From the NCBI RefSeq assembly GCF_020982545.1, contig NZ_JAJKLK010000011.1, forward strand, positions 1 through 64,000: a stretch of 64,000 nt of DNA, read 5' to 3'. The DNA comes from Streptomyces sp. MNU76. GTDB taxonomy: Bacteria > Actinomycetota > Actinomycetes > Streptomycetales > Streptomycetaceae. Of this stretch, positions 48,345 through 57,006 are shown piece after piece. Below the pieces are notes generated by a model. It was not told the origin of the DNA. It made no database searches and saw only the letters and a list, made by a program, of their open reading frames with translations. The position numbers and the translations under genes were made by a program. Within the stretch, counting starts at the first letter, position 1; every line of letters starts with the position of its first letter.

Positions 48345-49193
48345 GTGACCACAGAAACTCCGACCCTCCCGGAGGACACGGGACGCGATACCCGTGTCCT
48401 GGCGTGCACCAACGGCTCCGCCGGATCCGGGAAGTCGACCACCGCCGCAGCCCTTGCCTACGCCGCAGCAAAGAAGAAGAAGCTCGTCTGCGTCATCGGC
48501 TTGGACAAGCAGCGGGACATCTCCCGCCTGCTCGGCTACGACGACCCAGACGGAGACGAAGACCTGGCCACTATGTACGACGTGGTGGACAAGCTCGTCA
48601 CGCTTTCCGAGGCCGTCGTACCCGCCAAGGACAGCAAAACCAAGGAAGTGATCCCGGACCTCTGGGTCGTCCTTGAGTCGAAGCAGCTCGAAACCCTGGA
48701 ATTCAAGCTCGCGGGCGAGACCGCGCGGGAGCTCTGGCTGCACCGGATCATTGGGGCGCTGCGAGGGCGCTTCGACCTGATCATTTTTGACTGCCCTGGC
48801 GACGTAAAGCTCGCGACGATAGCTGCGATCATCGCCAGTGACGAGGTCGTTGGCTGCACCAAGTCACAGGAGAAGGAAGCGCGCGGCCTCACCGAACTTG
48901 AGGACAAGATTGCCGACGTGGCGGCGGCGTACGGCCACACGGGCATGCCCACAGGCATCGACTGGGTGGTGGTCACCGAAGGCGTCGATCACAAGTCGCA
49001 GGGCAAGGTCTACAAGGACATGGAGGACCAGCTCCGGGAGGCCTACGGCGACATCGTTGTGGAGACGGTCTGCGACGACGTAAAGGTCCCCGAGGCCTAC
49101 ACGGCCGGACAGCCGGTAACCCTCTTCGCCCCGAACTGTCGAGCCGCCAAGGCCTACACGAAGATCGGTCGACAGATGAAGCTGTACCGGTGA
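48345..49193 (+). CDS. parA: ParA-like ATPase with altered Walker A
   Basis: A 282-residue ParA/MinD-fold ATPase, 15 bp after parB. NGSAGSGKSTT (23-33) occupies the place of the ParA motif (NQKGGVGKTT). The signature lysine of KGG is replaced by Ser-25, while the phosphate-binding Lys-30 remains. Switch I-like LDKQRDIS and Walker B LIIFDCPGD are present. The signature lysine normally stabilises the ATP-dependent dimer, so this protein may use a different dimer chemistry or be a related SIMIBI ATPase. A strong terminator follows. Confidence 0.82.
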   Translation: MTTETPTLPEDTGRDTRVLACTNGSAGSGKSTTAAALAYAAAKKKKLVCVIGLDKQRDISRLLGYDDPDGDEDLATMYDVVDKLVTLSEAVVPAKDSKTKEVIPDLWVVLESKQLETLEFKLAGETARELWLHRIIGALRGRFDLIIFDCPGDVKLATIAAIIASDEVVGCTKSQEKEARGLTELEDKIADVAAAYGHTGMPTGIDWVVVTEGVDHKSQGKVYKDMEDQLREAYGDIVVETVCDDVKVPEAYTAGQPVTLFAPNCRAAKAYTKIGRQMKLYR

Positions 49194-49195
49194 GC

Positions 49196-49212
49196 CCTTT
49201 ACGCCGTAAAGA
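49196..49212. promoter_or_regulatory. Palindrome site 6
   Basis: CCTTTACGCCGTAAAGA, centre 49204, immediately after the parA stop. The inner 15 bp match the consensus exactly. Confidence 0.78.
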
Positions 49213-49222
49213 CCGCGTCGCT

Positions 49223-49254
49223 AGACCCCCCGGAGCCTCAGCTCCGGGGGGTCT
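49223..49254 (+). terminator. parBA terminator
   Basis: Perfect 14-bp arms AGACCCCCCGGAGC/complement with loop CTCA, between palindrome sites 6 and 7. Confidence 0.85.
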
Positions 49255-49256
49255 CG

Positions 49257-49273
49257 TCTTTACGCCGTAAAGA
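49257..49273. promoter_or_regulatory. Palindrome site 7
   Basis: TCTTTACGCCGTAAAGA, centre 49265, 61 bp from site 6 and downstream of the terminator. Confidence 0.8.
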
Positions 49274-49427
49274 ATCGCGACGCCAATGCCGGGCGCGGAT
49301 GAAGCGCCCAAGTGATCACTTTTCGCTGACGATCCGCAACAAGTGACCCGCCAAGCGTCACAACCCCACCCGCCTCATGGGAGTGTGAGAACCGGTCGGT
49401 CGTGAGGCTTGGATAGGGGAGTGGGAC

Positions 49428-51311
49428 GTGGCTGCGGGGAGGGGCGTGATACCCCAGCTGACTCGAGCGCATCGAGTCCTCATCGGCGTAGTGGTCACCG
49501 GCGCCGTCGTCATCGCCGGCATCGGTTTCGCCGGTTCGTACGCAGCGGTCCGCGAGCTGGCCCTCCAGAAGGGCTTCGGGAACTTCTCCTACGTGTTCCC
49601 CATCGGTATCGACGCCGGTATCTGCGTCTTGCTCGCCCTGGACCTGCTCCTCACCTGGATCCGTATCCCGTTCCCCCTCCTGCGCCAGACGGCCTGGCTG
49701 CTCACAGCGGCAACGATCGCCTTCAATGGCGCGGCGGCCTGGCCGGACCCGCTGGGCGTGGGCATGCACTCGGTGATCCCAATCCTGTTCGTCGTCGCGG
49801 TCGAGGCCGCCCGGCACGCGATCGGCCGGATCGCAGACATCACGGCAGACAAGCACATGGAGGGCGTCCGCCTCACCCGCTGGCTCCTCTCACCTGGGCC
49901 CACGTTCCTCCTGTGGCGCCGCATGAAGCTGTGGGAGCTGCGCTCCTACGACCAGGTCATCAAGCTGGAGCAGGAACGGCTTGTCTACCAGGCCAGCCTC
50001 CGCTCCCGCTTCGGCCGCGCATGGCGACGCAAAGCCCCCGTCGAAGCACTGATGCCTCTGCGGCTTGCCCGCTACGGCGTTCCCCTCGCGGAAACCGCTC
50101 CTGCCGGTCTCGCTGCGGCTGGCATCGACGAGCCGCCGATCATCTTCACCGTCGAGCGGGTCGCAGCTCCCGCCGCCCAGCCCGAAGGCTCCGCGCTCAG
50201 GGACACGCCAGCCCCTGAGCCGGAGACAGCGGAACTAGCGATCACGGTGGCGGGGCCGGAGCAGGCTACGGCCGCAGTGCCCGAACTGCGCCGTGAACTG
50301 AAGGACTCCACTGGGGATGACGCCGAGCGGTTCGCTGGGGCCTACCAGGCGTTCATCACGCAGTTCCAGGTCGAGCCGACCGCCACGCAGTGGGCACTCT
50401 GGCTCCGCGACGCGTACGGCATCACCAGGGCGGCAGGAAAACCGCTCTCCGAGCACCAGCTGCAGCCCATCCTCCAGGTGCTCCAGGAGCGCTACGCGGC
50501 GCAGGGGGAGTCAGCCGCCTCCGACGAACCGGAGCCGAATGGCGAACCGGCCGACCAGTGGTACGACTACTTCTACAGCGCCTGGCTCACCTACGCGCAG
50601 GAGCGCGGCACCTACCCTGATGCTGCTGCCCTCGCGGCATTCGTCTACGAGCGGGACACCATCACCGGCGACGGCGGCCGGCCCATCACCGGCGACGACC
50701 TGGCCGACTTCGTCAAGAGCTTCCAGGAGCGCCAGTTCAGCAGCAGCGGACCGGCAGCTGAGGAGTCAGCGGCCGATCCCGCCGAACCGGCCGCAGAGGA
50801 GCCTCCCGCACAAGAGGAACCCGAGAAGGCGTCTGCCGCTGCGGCTGCGCAGGCCGCCAAGGAGAAGCGCAGTCCCCGGGTGAACGCCGCCATCGACGAC
50901 CCGCCGCCAGGACCGGAAGCCGCAACGGCGGAGAGCATTGTCCTCACCACGGTCGACCGCTACTACCTGGCGTGGATGGAGTACCAGACCGAGCACGGTG
51001 ACGAACCGACAGCCGAGCAACTGTCTGCCTATCTTGCCGGGAAGGGCATGCACGGGCGCGGCGGGAAGCCGGTCAGCCCGTCAACCCTGCGCCGCTACTT
51101 CCTGCCTTCCCGTGTCTACAACGTCTGGGCCGAGTACCGGATGCGCAGTGAGGAACCCGCGGCGGACACCGTTGCGCAGGAATGCGCAGCCCGAGGAATC
51201 ACCGCCCAGTACAACAAGCCCGTGACCACCGACTACGTCACCGAGAACGCCGACGAATTCGAGCGGCGCTGGCAGGCCCTTACCCGCCACCACGCCGATG
51301 CGCAGCAGTAA
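49428..51311 (+). CDS. DUF2637-type membrane protein with four helical repeats
   Basis: A 627-residue protein. DUF2637-like N terminus with four membrane helices (about 18-38, 50-72, 80-100, 108-128; FSYVFPIGIDAGICVLLALDLLL), then a basic helix. The cytoplasmic part carries four diverged repeats starting near residues 302, 378, 509 and 562. Each reads like Y-x2-(W/F)-x3-Y/F, ..P....L..., G(K/R)P(V/I)(T/S), helix. A Pro/Glu/Ala linker lies between repeats 2 and 3. DUF2637 proteins (SpdB2-like) occur in Streptomyces plasmid-spread loci. GTG 49428 has GGGGAG upstream. Confidence 0.8.
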   Translation: MAAGRGVIPQLTRAHRVLIGVVVTGAVVIAGIGFAGSYAAVRELALQKGFGNFSYVFPIGIDAGICVLLALDLLLTWIRIPFPLLRQTAWLLTAATIAFNGAAAWPDPLGVGMHSVIPILFVVAVEAARHAIGRIADITADKHMEGVRLTRWLLSPGPTFLLWRRMKLWELRSYDQVIKLEQERLVYQASLRSRFGRAWRRKAPVEALMPLRLARYGVPLAETAPAGLAAAGIDEPPIIFTVERVAAPAAQPEGSALRDTPAPEPETAELAITVAGPEQATAAVPELRRELKDSTGDDAERFAGAYQAFITQFQVEPTATQWALWLRDAYGITRAAGKPLSEHQLQPILQVLQERYAAQGESAASDEPEPNGEPADQWYDYFYSAWLTYAQERGTYPDAAALAAFVYERDTITGDGGRPITGDDLADFVKSFQERQFSSSGPAAEESAADPAEPAAEEPPAQEEPEKASAAAAAQAAKEKRSPRVNAAIDDPPPGPEAATAESIVLTTVDRYYLAWMEYQTEHGDEPTAEQLSAYLAGKGMHGRGGKPVSPSTLRRYFLPSRVYNVWAEYRMRSEEPAADTVAQECAARGITAQYNKPVTTDYVTENADEFERRWQALTRHHADAQQ

Positions 51312-51504
51312 GCCCGCGACCGCGCACTGGCTGAGCACTGGGCACCCCATCAGACCCACCAGTCTGCGCAATCGGCAAAACCCCTGATCAGCCGTGCATT
51401 GCGCAGGCCGCGCGATCATTGCGCAGACCTGAGTCCCGAGCCTCAACCCACTGCGCAGCCCCCACTTCCGCAACAATGAGGAGGGCCCTTGCGAGCACTG
51501 CGCA
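51299..51504. repeat. Cluster of TGCGCA palindromes
   Basis: TGCGCA occurs at 51299, 51365, 51400, 51420, 51452 and 51499 (two more at 51812 and 51937), mostly in the 177-bp spacer and often as YTGCGCA. Such density of one hexamer suggests an operator array or iterons. Confidence 0.6.
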
Positions 51505-51929
51505 TCGACCCGGACGCCACCGTCACAGACCTCGATCTCCCCGAGGCCGACGCGCATGCGGCGATCCGGGAGCTCGTCGGATCCCCCGACGCCGTCGACC
51601 AGGGCACCTACCACCGGCGGGCTGTGCTGCACATCCACGGCAGCGGCCAGCAGGCCGGGCTCCCGCAGAACCTGACCGCATGGGCCCTCGCGAGTGCCTG
51701 GCGCGGCATGGCCCTGTACCCGCTGGCCGGGACCATCGTCATCACGGGCCGCACAGCGACCGGGGACGTGACAGCACTCGACAACGACCTGGTCCAGCAC
51801 GCGACGGCAGTTGCGCAGACCGTTCGGGAGACGCTGACGGAGTGGAGTGCGCGGCCTCCCGCCTCCGACGAAGCCGCCGTCAGCGAACTGCTCGCGTACG
51901 CAGCCCGCGACGTCGCCCACAGCCGATAG
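51489..51929 (+). CDS. Small hypothetical protein (DUF3846-like start)
   Basis: A 146-residue protein. The start is probably TTG 51489, with GAGGAGG close upstream. The opening RALRIDPDATVTDLDLPEADAHAAIRELVG resembles DUF3846 proteins, which are common in phages and plasmids, but the match is from pattern memory. The rest is a soluble alpha/beta fold. It converges with the pilus operon, leaving only 21 bp between stops. Confidence 0.6.
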   Translation: MRALRIDPDATVTDLDLPEADAHAAIRELVGSPDAVDQGTYHRRAVLHIHGSGQQAGLPQNLTAWALASAWRGMALYPLAGTIVITGRTATGDVTALDNDLVQHATAVAQTVRETLTEWSARPPASDEAAVSELLAYAARDVAHSR

Positions 51930-51950
51930 AGCGCGCTGCGCACCCAGCGG

Positions 51951-54900
51951 CTACAGGACCTTGCGCGCTGTCCCGCCCGAGCCGTTGAGGAGCTCGTTGA
52001 TGAGCTGTTCGGTCTCCGTCTCCAGCGAGCAGTCAAGCGCCCGGTTGACCTGCTGGACGCGAGTGATGGCGGTGTGCAGTCCCTGCCGGTTCCCGGCCGC
52101 ATACTCGAGGCGGCACCAGTCCCGGTACAAGAGCTCAGCGGTGTCGTCGACGTCGAGGCCGGTCGCGACGGCCTGGCGGGCGGCGCTGAGATCGTGGTGC
52201 GGGCCCGCGGGGGTTCGGTAGGTGGCCACGGTGTGCGCCACGTCGATGATCCGCGTGATCATCTCCTGCTGGTAGGGCTCGGCCCAGGGCAGAGGAGTGC
52301 CCCCGAACGGCTTGCCGCGGACCAAGGTGAGCGCCTTCTCCAGATCGGGCAGGCCGGCCGGGCCCAGCGGCAGAGCGCGTTCGACAAGCTGAAGGAAGCG
52401 GCTCCAGTCGCACCGCACTCCGGGGGAGAGCCGGTAGGGGTCCTCGCCGGACTTGCGCCGTGGAACGTAGGGGTTGCCGGCGGGATCGCTGCCCAGGGAA
52501 CGGCGCAGGCCCTGCATCCGGGCGTTGAGGGTGCTCAGTCCCCACGGACTGATGGGATCCATGTCGGAGCACACGGCGTCCGCGCTCCGCCCGGGCCGGA
52601 AATACAACAGCGCGGCGAGCTGGGCCATGCGCGGGCCGTGGCCGGTGCTGTCCACGCCCGTCACCTCGACCGGGCCCAGAACCCGGATCTCCGGCGCGTG
52701 CAGGTCTTGAGCCGCGCTCTCAACCGCCCTCGTCTCCGCCGCAGGGGCGTCTGCGGCGTCCGTCTTCTTTTCCTTGGGCTCCGTTTCCTGTGCGGCCTGG
52801 GGCGCCAGAGTGTCGGTGCCCGGAGCTTGGTCCTCCTCGGCCGGGGGCGCCTGTGCGGTTGTCGGCAGGAGGCGCAGTCCGGTGGGGTCGGTGGTGGCGG
52901 CGAGCAGGGCCGGGAAGACCTCGCCGCTCACGTCTGCTGCCGGCGTCACCGAGGGGATTGTGCCCGGGCGGGCCGCGGGCACGGCCGTCTCCTGGGGCCC
53001 GGTCTGCTCGGTCTGGGCCACGTTGTCGGGCTCTTCTGGGACGTCCTTCCACGGGCCCTCAGCCGGGTGGGCCGGCTGCGCGGACACCCTCAGCGCGGTG
53101 GTGATCTGCAGATACGAGGCGTGCTCCAGACGCTGCACCGTGATCTCTGCGCCGACGGAATCGAGTTGCTGCGGTGTGCTGAGCGAGGCGTTGAGGATCT
53201 CCGCCTCGGGGAAGTGGGAGGCCGCCGTACTCGCCGGGGCGACCATGGTCACGGGAACCGTCCCCGCCTTGTCGATGACGTCGGCGAACTCCCAAGCCGC
53301 GTCAGGGTCCAGCGACGATGCGCACAGCACCAGGTAGGGCTGGTGACTGGTCTCGGGCATCTGGTGAGCCTCAAGCAGCCGCTCGCTCAGATCGCGCAGC
53401 GCGTGCGTGGCGTGGCGCATGTGGGCGATCCGCGCGGTGGGCAGCAGCTGCGGCAGGTCCTCGCCGAACCCGACCGTCACGACTTCGACTTCGCTCGCCC
53501 ACGGGCTCATCCCGAGCTCCAGGGCGAGCGAGGTGCACACCTCGGTGATGTGCACCGGGTTGCCGTCCAGCAAAACGGCGGGCACCCGGGCGAGATTGAG
53601 CAGCAGAAGGTCGCCCGCTTCGGTGCTGCCGACCGTGACCAGCCCCGGATACGGCGCCGGCACTTCGCGGGCGGCCTCCTCGCCCAGGACGACCGCATCG
53701 GAGTCCAGGGCCCACCAGCCGCCCTTCCCGGAGACGAAGGGTGCCTGCGGCCTCTGGGCAAGGTCCTCGGGCAGCACCTCCACTGTGCGGGCGCTGATCC
53801 GTGCGGCCCGCAGCTGCGGCAGGACCGCAGGACCCTCCTGCTGGGCCACCTGGTGGGCCATAGTCCTCAGTACCGTGTCCAGGCGAGCTGCGCCGCCCGG
53901 TTCGGCGGCGGCAGCCAACTTCGCCTCCGCCGGGGACGTCTCCGACGCGATGGCGATCTTCTCGCCCGGCTTGCGGCGGCGGCGCTGCAGCGCCCTTCTC
54001 AGGGCGAGAGCACCGGTGATGGCGGCGGCCAGCAGCGCACCGGCGCCCAGCACCGTGCGCAGCACCAGCGGACCGTCGGCCGGAGCCGACGCCGGCGTCT
54101 CGGACGCCGCGGCGGCGGGGGAGGAGGCAGCGGCACCAGGCTGCTCAGCCGACGCCGACGGCAAGGAGGAAGAGGACGAGGCGCCGCTGCTGGGCTGCGG
54201 CGTCGCTGAAGCCGTTGCGGAAGGAGAGTGCTCCTCGCCGGGCCGCTCGGCGGGCCGACTGCTCGGGGTACTGGGAGCCGACGACTGTGGTGCGGGCGCG
54301 GTGCTCTGGCCTGGCGCGGGTGCCTGCCCATCGCCCGTGTCAGCGCCCGGCTTCTGCTCGCTGTCCGGCGCCTGAGTAGCCGGGGGAGTGCTCTCCTGGT
54401 TGTCCGCCGCATCCCTGTCGCTGCTCTCGCGCGGCGGCGTCTGCTGGTCGGGCTGCGGGCCGGGCACGGTGATCTGCTGTCCTGCGTAGATGACATCCGG
54501 ATCGGTGATCGCGGGCAGGCCGTGCGGCTGTGGCTTGCCCGAGCTGGCCTCGAACAATTCGGGCCACTTGGTGCCGTCGCCGAGCTCCTCCTCTGCGATC
54601 TTCGACAGGTAGTCGCCCGAGTGGACCGTGACGGCGTGCTCGCTCCGGCCAGCAGAAGTGGCAGGACCGTCCCCCAACTGCGTGCGGACGCCTCCCGCCG
54701 CGGCGGCGTCGGGCATCTGAAGCTGCCAGCCAGGCTGCAGAAAGCTGTTCGCGCGGAAGACCTGGCCGTCCGGCATGAGACGGCCCTCGTTCAGGCTCGC
54801 GATCTCCCGCCACCGCTCGCCGTCGCCCAACTCCCGCTCGGCGATGCCCCACAGGCTCTCGGCCGGCCGCGCCTCGCGCACCGTGTACGACGTACCGGAG

Positions 54901-55409
54901 GCGGGTGTGCGCGCCGTGGAGGACGGCGAGGGTTGATCGGTCTCGCCTCCTTGCGAGGCCTGGACCGTCTGGCCGGGGATGACGGGCGCCGCAGTGGCCG
55001 GTGCGGCCTGAGCATCGGAGGCCAGGGCCGAACTCGTGGGCAACAGCACCAGGATGCTGCCGATCAGTAGCGCCGCAGCGCGCTGCGAGGCGCCCATCCC
55101 TCGCGGTGCGTGCCAGCTCCGGCCTCGCACCTGCGCGATCAGCTCGCGTACCGCACAGAAACTGAACTGCAGCCACCCGATCCAGCCCACCGCGACGAGC
55201 AACAGCAAAAACGCCGCGCCCGTGTCCTGCCGGTCCAGCAGGTGAGTGAGGTCGTCGTGGGTGGAAGCCCAGATGACCGGAGTGACCCAGGCCAGCAGCA
55301 ACGGCAGCCCCACGACCGCGGCGACCAGAACGAGCAGGCTCAAGCCGGCCTTGAGAAGACGGGCCAGGGTGCGGGCAGCCGCTGCGGCGGGGGAGTGGGT
55401 GGTGCGCAT
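51951..55409 (-). CDS. Large membrane protein with two LysM domains and C-terminal BTAD domain
   Basis: A 1152-residue protein, last gene of the Tad operon. Order: two to three membrane helices (about 20-125); LysM 1 (about 173-225, YTVREARPAESLWGIAERELG); LysM 2 (about 260-310, VTVHSGDYLSKIAEEELG...VIYAGQQITVPG); a Pro/Ser-rich spacer; a membrane helix (about 448-470); a long cytoplasmic region; and a C-terminal winged-helix plus BTAD tetratricopeptide module (about 906-1152, IRVLGPVEVTG ... ELLYRDWCRLEYAAGNRQGL). LysM binds peptidoglycan and BTAD occurs in SARP regulators. It may link wall sensing to a cytoplasmic response. Start ATG 55409 overlaps the previous stop by one base. Confidence 0.82.
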   Translation of the reverse strand: MRTTHSPAAAAARTLARLLKAGLSLLVLVAAVVGLPLLLAWVTPVIWASTHDDLTHLLDRQDTGAAFLLLLVAVGWIGWLQFSFCAVRELIAQVRGRSWHAPRGMGASQRAAALLIGSILVLLPTSSALASDAQAAPATAAPVIPGQTVQASQGGETDQPSPSSTARTPASGTSYTVREARPAESLWGIAERELGDGERWREIASLNEGRLMPDGQVFRANSFLQPGWQLQMPDAAAAGGVRTQLGDGPATSAGRSEHAVTVHSGDYLSKIAEEELGDGTKWPELFEASSGKPQPHGLPAITDPDVIYAGQQITVPGPQPDQQTPPRESSDRDAADNQESTPPATQAPDSEQKPGADTGDGQAPAPGQSTAPAPQSSAPSTPSSRPAERPGEEHSPSATASATPQPSSGASSSSSLPSASAEQPGAAASSPAAAASETPASAPADGPLVLRTVLGAGALLAAAITGALALRRALQRRRRKPGEKIAIASETSPAEAKLAAAAEPGGAARLDTVLRTMAHQVAQQEGPAVLPQLRAARISARTVEVLPEDLAQRPQAPFVSGKGGWWALDSDAVVLGEEAAREVPAPYPGLVTVGSTEAGDLLLLNLARVPAVLLDGNPVHITEVCTSLALELGMSPWASEVEVVTVGFGEDLPQLLPTARIAHMRHATHALRDLSERLLEAHQMPETSHQPYLVLCASSLDPDAAWEFADVIDKAGTVPVTMVAPASTAASHFPEAEILNASLSTPQQLDSVGAEITVQRLEHASYLQITTALRVSAQPAHPAEGPWKDVPEEPDNVAQTEQTGPQETAVPAARPGTIPSVTPAADVSGEVFPALLAATTDPTGLRLLPTTAQAPPAEEDQAPGTDTLAPQAAQETEPKEKKTDAADAPAAETRAVESAAQDLHAPEIRVLGPVEVTGVDSTGHGPRMAQLAALLYFRPGRSADAVCSDMDPISPWGLSTLNARMQGLRRSLGSDPAGNPYVPRRKSGEDPYRLSPGVRCDWSRFLQLVERALPLGPAGLPDLEKALTLVRGKPFGGTPLPWAEPYQQEMITRIIDVAHTVATYRTPAGPHHDLSAARQAVATGLDVDDTAELLYRDWCRLEYAAGNRQGLHTAITRVQQVNRALDCSLETETEQLINELLNGSGGTARKVL

Positions 55410-55861
55410 CAGTTTCCTTCGGGAGCGGTGATGCCATGCAGGAGGGTGGCCTTGCCCTGGCCGGTCACCGACAACGAGCCGATCCCGACCACCGACAGAA
55501 ACTTCGTGTCGTAGGTGCTGGTGATGTTCACGGTGAGGGTCTTGCCGTCGCCGGACACGCTGACCGTGCCGGTGGCGCCGGCGGAGCGCAGGTACGCCTG
55601 GGCGGCGGCCTGCGCGTCCTGCGGATCCACGACGATCGCATTGCCGCTGATGGCTTCGGCGGGGTCGATGGCCTGTCCGCCGGCCCGGGCTGCCTCGCCG
55701 GCGATGTAGTCGGCTCGTTCGACCGCGCGCATTTTGCTGCCGCCGTCGACGGCGACGCCGATGATGCCGATCAGTGCGATGACGCATACGGCGACGAACA
55801 CGGTGACGCCTCCGCGGTCATCCCACCGTGTGTGGCTCTGCCTCATCTGCCGGAAGATCAT
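55409..55861 (-). CDS. TadG/Tad-domain pilus protein
   Basis: A 150-residue protein with an N-terminal membrane helix (GGVTVFVAVCVIALIGIIGVAVDGG), typical of Tad-domain TadG-like pseudopilins, and a secreted beta-rich tail (LTVNITSTYDTKFLSVVG). ATG 55861 overlaps the stop of the upstream TadE gene (TGATG). It is probably a minor pilin or assembly factor. Confidence 0.82.
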   Translation of the reverse strand: MIFRQMRQSHTRWDDRGGVTVFVAVCVIALIGIIGVAVDGGSKMRAVERADYIAGEAARAGGQAIDPAEAISGNAIVVDPQDAQAAAQAYLRSAGATGTVSVSGDGKTLTVNITSTYDTKFLSVVGIGSLSVTGQGKATLLHGITAPEGN

Positions 55862-56322
55862 CAGTCGCTCCGCTGCCGGTACTGGTCCACCACCGAGGTC
55901 GCCGTTGACGTGAGTGTCCGCGCCCCGGGAACGCCAGGCAGCAAGAGGTCGGAGAGGTTGACCGTGCAGGTCACGGTTGCGGTGACCGTGCCGACCTGGC
56001 CCACCGGAACGCTCAGGCCACCGGTGTCGATCCTGACGGAAGTCGACGCGCACGTGATGCCCTGGTCGTTCAGGGAGTCGGCGGCCGCCGCCTGCGCGGC
56101 GCCCTGGGCGGAGGCCGCGGTGCGGTGAATGGAGGCTTCCCTGGCCGCGTCCTCAGCCGCAGAGTCGATCTTCGCTCCGGAGGTGACGAGGCGTCCGCCG
56201 GCGATCGCCAGACACAAGAACATGATCAAAGATGGGAGGATGATGGCGGCCTCGATCGCGGCACTGCCCTCATCGCTGCGAAGCCTGCGAGCCCATCGGG
56301 CCCTGTTGCACACGTGGTTCAC
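55861..56322 (-). CDS. TadE-like pilus assembly protein
   Basis: A 153-residue TadE family protein: EGSAAIEAAIILPSLIMFLCLAIAGGRLV has the Glu followed by a hydrophobic helix typical of pseudopilins processed by prepilin peptidase. The external domain has paired Cys (ITCAS, VTCTV), possibly a disulfide. It overlaps genes on both sides. Confidence 0.85.
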   Translation of the reverse strand: MNHVCNRARWARRLRSDEGSAAIEAAIILPSLIMFLCLAIAGGRLVTSGAKIDSAAEDAAREASIHRTAASAQGAAQAAAADSLNDQGITCASTSVRIDTGGLSVPVGQVGTVTATVTCTVNLSDLLLPGVPGARTLTSTATSVVDQYRQRSD

Positions 56323-56744
56323 CCTCCCGGGACCGTCCAGCGTTCCACGGCCCCGGACGCCGACTGGGTGACCTGCAGGCCGGAGACGCCCGGGATCATC
56401 GACATTGCCGTTCCGGAGACCTCTACCCGCACACGCTGCCCGTTGCTGCTGGCCACGACGCTGTAGCCGCGCAGGCTGTCACCCGCGGTGCGCTCCAGCA
56501 CGCTCCGCGCCTGGGCCGCACCATCGGCCGGGCTCGACTGGTAGGCGCGTGCTGCGGTGGCTCCTTCGCGGGCAGCGGTCAGGGCGATCTGCCTCGCGTA
56601 GTACCACATGGAAGCCTGGATGACGGCGACCGTGGCGAGCAGCACGAAGGGGAAGACGATCGCCATCTGGATGGACGTGTCACCGCGGTCGTCGCGCCAT
56701 CTTCGCCCCCGCCACCAGTCTTTCAGCCGCTCCGGACGAGACAT
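56319..56744 (-). CDS. TadE-like pilus assembly protein
   Basis: A 141-residue TadE family protein: RGDTSIQMAIVFPFVLLATVAVIQASMWYYARQ, then a helical and beta external domain. It lacks the Glu at the usual place (TSIQ), which could affect processing. It overlaps the next gene by 4 nt and starts 2 bp after the pilin-like gene. Confidence 0.84.
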   Translation of the reverse strand: MSRPERLKDWWRGRRWRDDRGDTSIQMAIVFPFVLLATVAVIQASMWYYARQIALTAAREGATAARAYQSSPADGAAQARSVLERTAGDSLRGYSVVASSNGQRVRVEVSGTAMSMIPGVSGLQVTQSASGAVERWTVPGG

Positions 56745-56746
56745 CC

Positions 56747-56962
56747 CTACAGCCCGCTGAGCTTGCCGTTGTACTTGGCGATCACGACTGCGATAGTCCC
56801 GGCGATCACCACGGCGCCGGTGACAGCGGCCACCCAGATGATGACAGTGGTGGTGCTGACGTCCCCGCGGTCCGGACGGCGCCTGGCTTCCTCCAGGCCC
56901 TCCTGCAGACGCGTGGTCAGCCAGTGCACCGCACGGTAGGTACGGGCTGCGGTGTGGTTCAT
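56747..56962 (-). CDS. Small Flp-pilin-like membrane protein
   Basis: A 71-residue protein with a basic N-terminal helix (about 15-32), RGDVSTTTVIIWVAAVTGAVVIAGTIAVVIAKY as one membrane helix, and a very short tail. Size and position between tadC and tadE suggest the major Flp pilin or a pilin-like subunit. Streptomycete Flp proteins often lack the classical Gly/Glu-Phe site. Confidence 0.72.
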   Translation of the reverse strand: MNHTAARTYRAVHWLTTRLQEGLEEARRRPDRGDVSTTTVIIWVAAVTGAVVIAGTIAVVIAKYNGKLSGL

Positions 56963-57006
56963 GATCTGGGCTCCTTGCTCCTACAGCGGTTCCGAGTTGA
57001 GACGGT

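Noticed and set aside
27245..49273. CRISPR array or integron repeats as explanation for the CTTTACGSCGTAAAG family
   Set aside because: Copies are far apart (60 bp to 17 kb), palindromic and intergenic, without regular spacers or cas genes.
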